Assembly: GCA_019112785.1 (NCBI GenBank)
Contig: DXIQ01000010.1
Coordinates: 56,096 to 120,095, forward strand
Source: Candidatus Blautia stercorigallinarum
GTDB taxonomy: Bacteria > Bacillota > Clostridia > Lachnospirales > Lachnospiraceae
Direction: 5' to 3'
Length of the DNA stretch: 64,000 nucleotides
Below are positions 59,918 through 64,000 of this stretch, piece by piece. The notes under the pieces are model-generated. The model saw only the letters and a program-made list of their open reading frames with translations, did no database searches and was not told the origin of the DNA. Position 1 is the stretch's first letter. Each line of letters begins with the position of its first letter. Both the position numbers and the translations under genes were made by a program.

Positions 59918-60796
59918 TCAGTATCTCCTTTTCTCTTCTAATTCTTTATAAATCTCCAGATAATTTTCATACCTTCTGGAATTGATCTTTCCCTCCTGGA
60001 GGGCTTCCTTCACCTTACATCCCGGCTCATGGGTATGAGTACATCCCTGAAAACGGCAGGTGCCTTCATAAGGTGTAAATTCCGGAAAATAATAGCGCAG
60101 TTCTTCTTTTTCCATATCTTCCACATAAAAAGAAGTAAAGCCCGGAGTGTCCATAAGATAAGTATCTCCATCGATGGGTATCAGCTGAGAATGCCGGGTG
60201 GTATGTCTTCCTCTTCCCAGTTTCCTGCTGATCTCCCCTGTTTCCATCTGCACATGAGGGGCCAGCAGATTTGTGAGGGAAGACTTTCCGGCTCCCGAGG
60301 GACCGGCCACAGTAGTTGTCTTACCCTTCAGGATCTGCTCCAGTTCCCGGATCCCCTGTCTTTTCTCTGCGCTTGTGACAAGGACCTGATAGCCGCAGGC
60401 AGAATAGATTTCTACAATCTCCTGTATTTCTTCCTCCTGTCCCAGATCTTCCTTATTCAGGCAGATCACCACCGGCACATCCTGCCGTTCCATGGTAATG
60501 AGAAACCTGTCCAGAAGCATAAAATTAGGATTCGGTTCTTTTACCGCGAAAATAACCAGAGCCTGGTCGATATTGGCTACCGCAGGGCGGATCAGCTGGT
60601 TTTTCCTGGGCAGGATCCTGACCACATTTCCGGTTTTTTCTTTTTCATCGATCACTTCGATCTGGGCATAATCTCCTACCAGGGGTTTCAGTTTTTCTTT
60701 CCGGAAGATTCCCTTTGCCCGACACTCATAGACTGCTCCATTTCCTGTGTCCACATAATAAAATCCCCCTACTCCTTTGATAATTCTTCCCTGCAT
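59918..60796 (-). CDS. rsgA: Ribosome small subunit-dependent GTPase A
   Basis: TTVAGPSGAGKSSLTNLL...RHTTRHSQLIPI...DTPGF; Cys/His zinc site. Confidence 0.96.
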   Translation of the reverse strand: MQGRIIKGVGGFYYVDTGNGAVYECRAKGIFRKEKLKPLVGDYAQIEVIDEKEKTGNVVRILPRKNQLIRPAVANIDQALVIFAVKEPNPNFMLLDRFLITMERQDVPVVICLNKEDLGQEEEIQEIVEIYSACGYQVLVTSAEKRQGIRELEQILKGKTTTVAGPSGAGKSSLTNLLAPHVQMETGEISRKLGRGRHTTRHSQLIPIDGDTYLMDTPGFTSFYVEDMEKEELRYYFPEFTPYEGTCRFQGCTHTHEPGCKVKEALQEGKINSRRYENYLEIYKELEEKRRY

Positions 60797-60927
60797 CTTA
60801 CCTCCCTGTTCTGTATTCTCTGCTGCCAGAACTGAAAACTTTCAACTCTGGTGTCATTATATACTTTTTTGTCTGGAAAGGCAACCAGACGATAAAAGGA
60901 TTCCTCCCACTCTTTTCTGTCATAAAC

Positions 60928-60990
60928 AAAAAACTGCCCCGGCAGATATTTCCGGTGGCTTCCGGCCTTTTCTGCCCGAGCAGTTCATTC
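60928..60990 (-). terminator. Terminator of prkC
   Basis: Minus AACTGCTCGGGCAG...CTGCCGGGGCAGTTTTTTG. Confidence 0.7.
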
Positions 60991-61023
60991 TTCATATTAA
61001 TTTTTAATTCCGGTACCTGCAGA

Positions 61024-63195
61024 TCACTGCTGGCTGAATTCCAGAGGATAGCTCCATATAGTGGTGTAATTTCCGCTGTCATCCTGCACGTCAAAGTAGA
61101 GGGTTCCTGTAGACTCCCCGCTCTGCCCTGTGATCTGTCCTACCGCATACTCGCCGTTTTCATCAAAGGTCAGGGGCTGATCCTGAAGGATCGTGGTGCC
61201 GCCCTGGGCGTCATCAGAACCCTGTACCAGTCTCAGTCTTACCGGCTGTCCTTCATAGTTATCCGGCTCGCCGATCTTCAGATTTGCATTTGTTGCCCAT
61301 GTGCCGGAAGATGCAGAGGTTTCAGTGCTTGTATCTGTAGTCTCTGTATTGGTGTCCTCTGACTGAGTATCTGTCTGGGTTTCCTCAGTAAGGACTTTCA
61401 GGGTAATAATACTTCCCTGCTGAACACTCTGTCCTGCCTGCGGACTGATCTCAAAGACTTCTCCGATTCCTACCCTTGCGTCTGCACTGTAATCATACTG
61501 TACGCTTGGGATCAGATTCACAGCTTTCACTGCAGATACAGCTGTTTCTTCTGACATCCCGATTACATTCGGCACGTCTGCGTAAGCTGTTCCCTCGCCG
61601 ATGCTGACCGCAACTGTCACATCAGACCCTTCTTCTACAACAGATCCTTCCTCAGGATTCAAAGAAATGACATTTCCCACATCTATATCAGCGCTCTCCT
61701 GTTTCTCTACTACCGGATTTAATCCCAGCTCCTGAAGCTGTGACTGCACATAACTTAAAGACTGTCCCACCAGGCCGGTAGGAATGGTTACCGTCTGTGT
61801 TTCCTCCTGAGCAGGCCCTGTGCTCACATAATAAGTAATCTGAGTGTTGGGATCCACTTCTGTATCCGCCACAGGATCCTGACGGCAGATTTTTCCTTCC
61901 TCTACTGTGTCAGAAGCTTCTTCCCCGCCTTTGGCAAGACCCAGGCTCAGGCTATTTACAGTTGACTGAGCTTCGTCCGGAGTCATGTTTGTCAGATCCG
62001 GAACTGCTACTTTTTCCTCTTCAGCTGTAGTTTCCTGCTGGGTTTTGGTATCCTGTCCGCTGTTGTCGGAGCCTCCTACGATCCCTGCTGCGGAAGCTAC
62101 AAAATATATCAGTATACAGACGATCACCGCGCCGATGATCAGGCCGCCGATTGTCATTGCCTTTTCCAGCTTGGTATTAATGCCGCCTCTTTCATCATCA
62201 TCGTCGTCGTCATCCTCATCATCGTCATCATATTCTTCTTCCTCGTCCTCATCCTCGTCGTCATAGTCTGAGTTCCTGGAATATCCGCTGTTCTGGATCT
62301 CCTTCATCTCTTCAGGAGTGATCATGATCGTCTGGGCGTGATTGCTCAGAGGGGAAAGATTTACAAAATTCCCGTCAGGATCAATGAGGGAATGTTTCAG
62401 ATCATTGATCAGCTCCGCCAGTGTACTATATCTCCTGTCAGGGCTCTTCTGAGTACATTTCAGGATAATATCCTCCAGGCTGTGAGGCAGATCCGGCACA
62501 TAATGAGAAGGCGGGACCATCTCGTCCTGAAGATGTTTAATGGCGATGGCAACTGTGGTATCGCCGTCAAACGGTACCCTTCCGGTGACCATCTCATACA
62601 TGGTGATACCCAGAGAATAGATATCGCTCTTAAAGTCGCTGTATCCTCCTCTTACCTGCTCCGGAGAACTGTAGTGTACAGAACCCATGGCATTGGTACT
62701 GATAGTATTGGAAGAAGCCACCCTGGCGATCCCGAAATCTGTCACCTTTACCTTTCCGTCTGTAGAAATGATAATATTCTGGGGTTTGATATCCCGGTGC
62801 ACGATATTCCGGTTATGAGCCGCCTCCAGACCCATGGAAACCTGAATGGCAATACTGGTAGCTTCCTTTACAGTCAGCCTTCCCTTTTTGGAAATGTATT
62901 CCTTCAGGGTAATGCCTTCTACCAGCTCCATGACAATGTAGTTAACTCCCTGATCCTCCCCTACGTCAAAGACATTTACCACATTGGGATGGGCAAGCCC
63001 TGCAGCCGCCTGGGCTTCTCTCTGAAATTTACGGATAAAATTCGTATCTGCGCTGAACTCCGGCTTTAAGACCTTCATGGCCACAAACCTGTTCAGCTTA
63101 TGATCTTTTGCTTTATATACATCGGCCATGCCTCCGGATCCGATCCGGCTCACAACCTCATAACGCTCTCCTATGATTACTCCCACATTTAACAT
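61024..63195 (-). CDS. prkC: PASTA-domain Ser/Thr protein kinase (PrkC/StkP family)
   Basis: GSGGMADVYKAKDHKLNRFVAMKVLK...HRDIKPQNIIIS kinase motifs, TM, three PASTA repeats. Confidence 0.95.
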   Translation of the reverse strand: MLNVGVIIGERYEVVSRIGSGGMADVYKAKDHKLNRFVAMKVLKPEFSADTNFIRKFQREAQAAAGLAHPNVVNVFDVGEDQGVNYIVMELVEGITLKEYISKKGRLTVKEATSIAIQVSMGLEAAHNRNIVHRDIKPQNIIISTDGKVKVTDFGIARVASSNTISTNAMGSVHYSSPEQVRGGYSDFKSDIYSLGITMYEMVTGRVPFDGDTTVAIAIKHLQDEMVPPSHYVPDLPHSLEDIILKCTQKSPDRRYSTLAELINDLKHSLIDPDGNFVNLSPLSNHAQTIMITPEEMKEIQNSGYSRNSDYDDEDEDEEEEYDDDDEDDDDDDDERGGINTKLEKAMTIGGLIIGAVIVCILIYFVASAAGIVGGSDNSGQDTKTQQETTAEEEKVAVPDLTNMTPDEAQSTVNSLSLGLAKGGEEASDTVEEGKICRQDPVADTEVDPNTQITYYVSTGPAQEETQTVTIPTGLVGQSLSYVQSQLQELGLNPVVEKQESADIDVGNVISLNPEEGSVVEEGSDVTVAVSIGEGTAYADVPNVIGMSEETAVSAVKAVNLIPSVQYDYSADARVGIGEVFEISPQAGQSVQQGSIITLKVLTEETQTDTQSEDTNTETTDTSTETSASSGTWATNANLKIGEPDNYEGQPVRLRLVQGSDDAQGGTTILQDQPLTFDENGEYAVGQITGQSGESTGTLYFDVQDDSGNYTTIWSYPLEFSQQ

Positions 63196-63932
63196 ACTTC
63201 CACCTCTTTTGTGTCTGGCTGTACCAGTACCACTGCTATATTATCTTTTCCGCCATTTTCATTGGCCAGAGAAACAAGCCTCATGCCCATTTCTTTCAAA
63301 TCACTGCTGGTCTCGGCGATCTTCCAGATTTCTTCATCTGAAACCATGTTGGACAGACCGTCCGAGCAAAGGAGAAGTCTGCTGTTCCCCTTCAGATGGA
63401 TATCAAAGAAGTCCACCTCAACTTCCGGTCCGATGCCGATGACTCTGGTAATAATATTTTTATCCGGATGGTGTTTCGCATCCTCTCTTGTGATCAATCC
63501 CCTGCGGACCATCTCTTCTACCAGGGAATGGTCCTTTGTGATCTGGACGATCCTGTCCTCGATCAGATATAGTCTGCTGTCTCCCACATTTGCTACATAG
63601 GCATAATCATCAACGATTGTAACAAGAACCATTGTGGTCCCCATACCGGACATTTCCTCATGGAGATTTGCCTCTTCCAGAACTTTCCGGTTGGCCTCTT
63701 CAATGGCATGCCGGATAATAATAATGGGATTTTGATTTTCATCTTCCAGAATTGAATGAAGCAGGATCTGAACTGCATAACTGGACGCGAAATCTCCTGC
63801 CTTATGACCGCCCATACCGTCTGCAACCACAAAAAGATTCGGAAGATTTCCCACCGGCTCCTCAGAGGCAAATATGTAGTCCTGATTCACCTGGCGCTTC
63901 TGTCCCACATCTGTTACAGAATATGATTTCAT
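63189..63932 (-). CDS. PP2C-type Ser/Thr phosphatase (Stp/PrpC)
   Basis: TDVGQKRQVNQDYIF...VVADGMGGHKAGDFAS...GDSRLYLI. Confidence 0.95.
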   Translation of the reverse strand: MKSYSVTDVGQKRQVNQDYIFASEEPVGNLPNLFVVADGMGGHKAGDFASSYAVQILLHSILEDENQNPIIIIRHAIEEANRKVLEEANLHEEMSGMGTTMVLVTIVDDYAYVANVGDSRLYLIEDRIVQITKDHSLVEEMVRRGLITREDAKHHPDKNIITRVIGIGPEVEVDFFDIHLKGNSRLLLCSDGLSNMVSDEEIWKIAETSSDLKEMGMRLVSLANENGGKDNIAVVLVQPDTKEVEVC

Positions 63933-63933
63933 C

Positions 63934-64000
63934 CTACGAGTCCTCTTTCTTATCAATGTAACTTTTTCTTAATTGTCCACAGGCCCCGTCTATATCGCGG
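63934..64000 (-). CDS. rlmN: RlmN C-terminus (partial at window edge)
   Basis: Minus strand ...RDIDGACGQLRKSYIDKKEDS*; upstream of the PP2C gene. Confidence 0.75.
   Translation of the reverse strand, partial: RDIDGACGQLRKSYIDKKEDS

Noticed and set aside
62180-62275. Microsatellite as a standalone repeat locus
   Set aside because: In-frame acidic linker of PrkC; reported as protein feature instead

Overview
The window is a chromosomal segment from a low-to-mid GC, spore-forming Firmicute. The gene content (SigH, SigE/SpoIIGA, Spo0E, SpoVD/SpoVE-like proteins, YlmC, T-box control of cysE-cysS, 'KTGD' sorting signals) suggests a Lachnospiraceae-like gut Clostridium; this assignment is inference. 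Most of it is ordinary core genome: the dcw division cluster (mraZ to ftsZ), prkC/stp/rsgA/rpe, cysES-mrnC-rlmB-sigH, kdgK/eda/iclR, araD/araR, aroD/aroE, gdhA and ispF. Two accessory blocks stand out. (1) 6718-15366 (-) encodes a 2882-aa surface protein. It appears to combine an I9-like propeptide, a compact subtilisin (S8)-like domain, an NlpC/P60-like Cys/His hydrolase-like domain, SpaA/Cna_B repeats including five near-identical ~119-aa units, eight VaFE-type repeats and a 'KTGD' sorting signal. (2) About 16.79-20.65 kb is a ~3.9 kb integrative element bounded by a 76-bp direct repeat that includes the 3' end of tRNA-Ala. It carries a tyrosine integrase, an XRE repressor, a sortase-anchored CxxC/His-rich cargo protein, twin operators over a good promoter, a 21-bp-period iteron-like array and strong hairpins, but no recognisable replication, transfer or excisionase gene. 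Smaller points include a truncated AraC gene against ispF, a ParE/RelE-type toxin-antitoxin pair, a spoIIG-like promoter with Spo0A boxes, a RHH gene with a non-canonical start next to an SPFH gene, and an orphan r1t-type holin.
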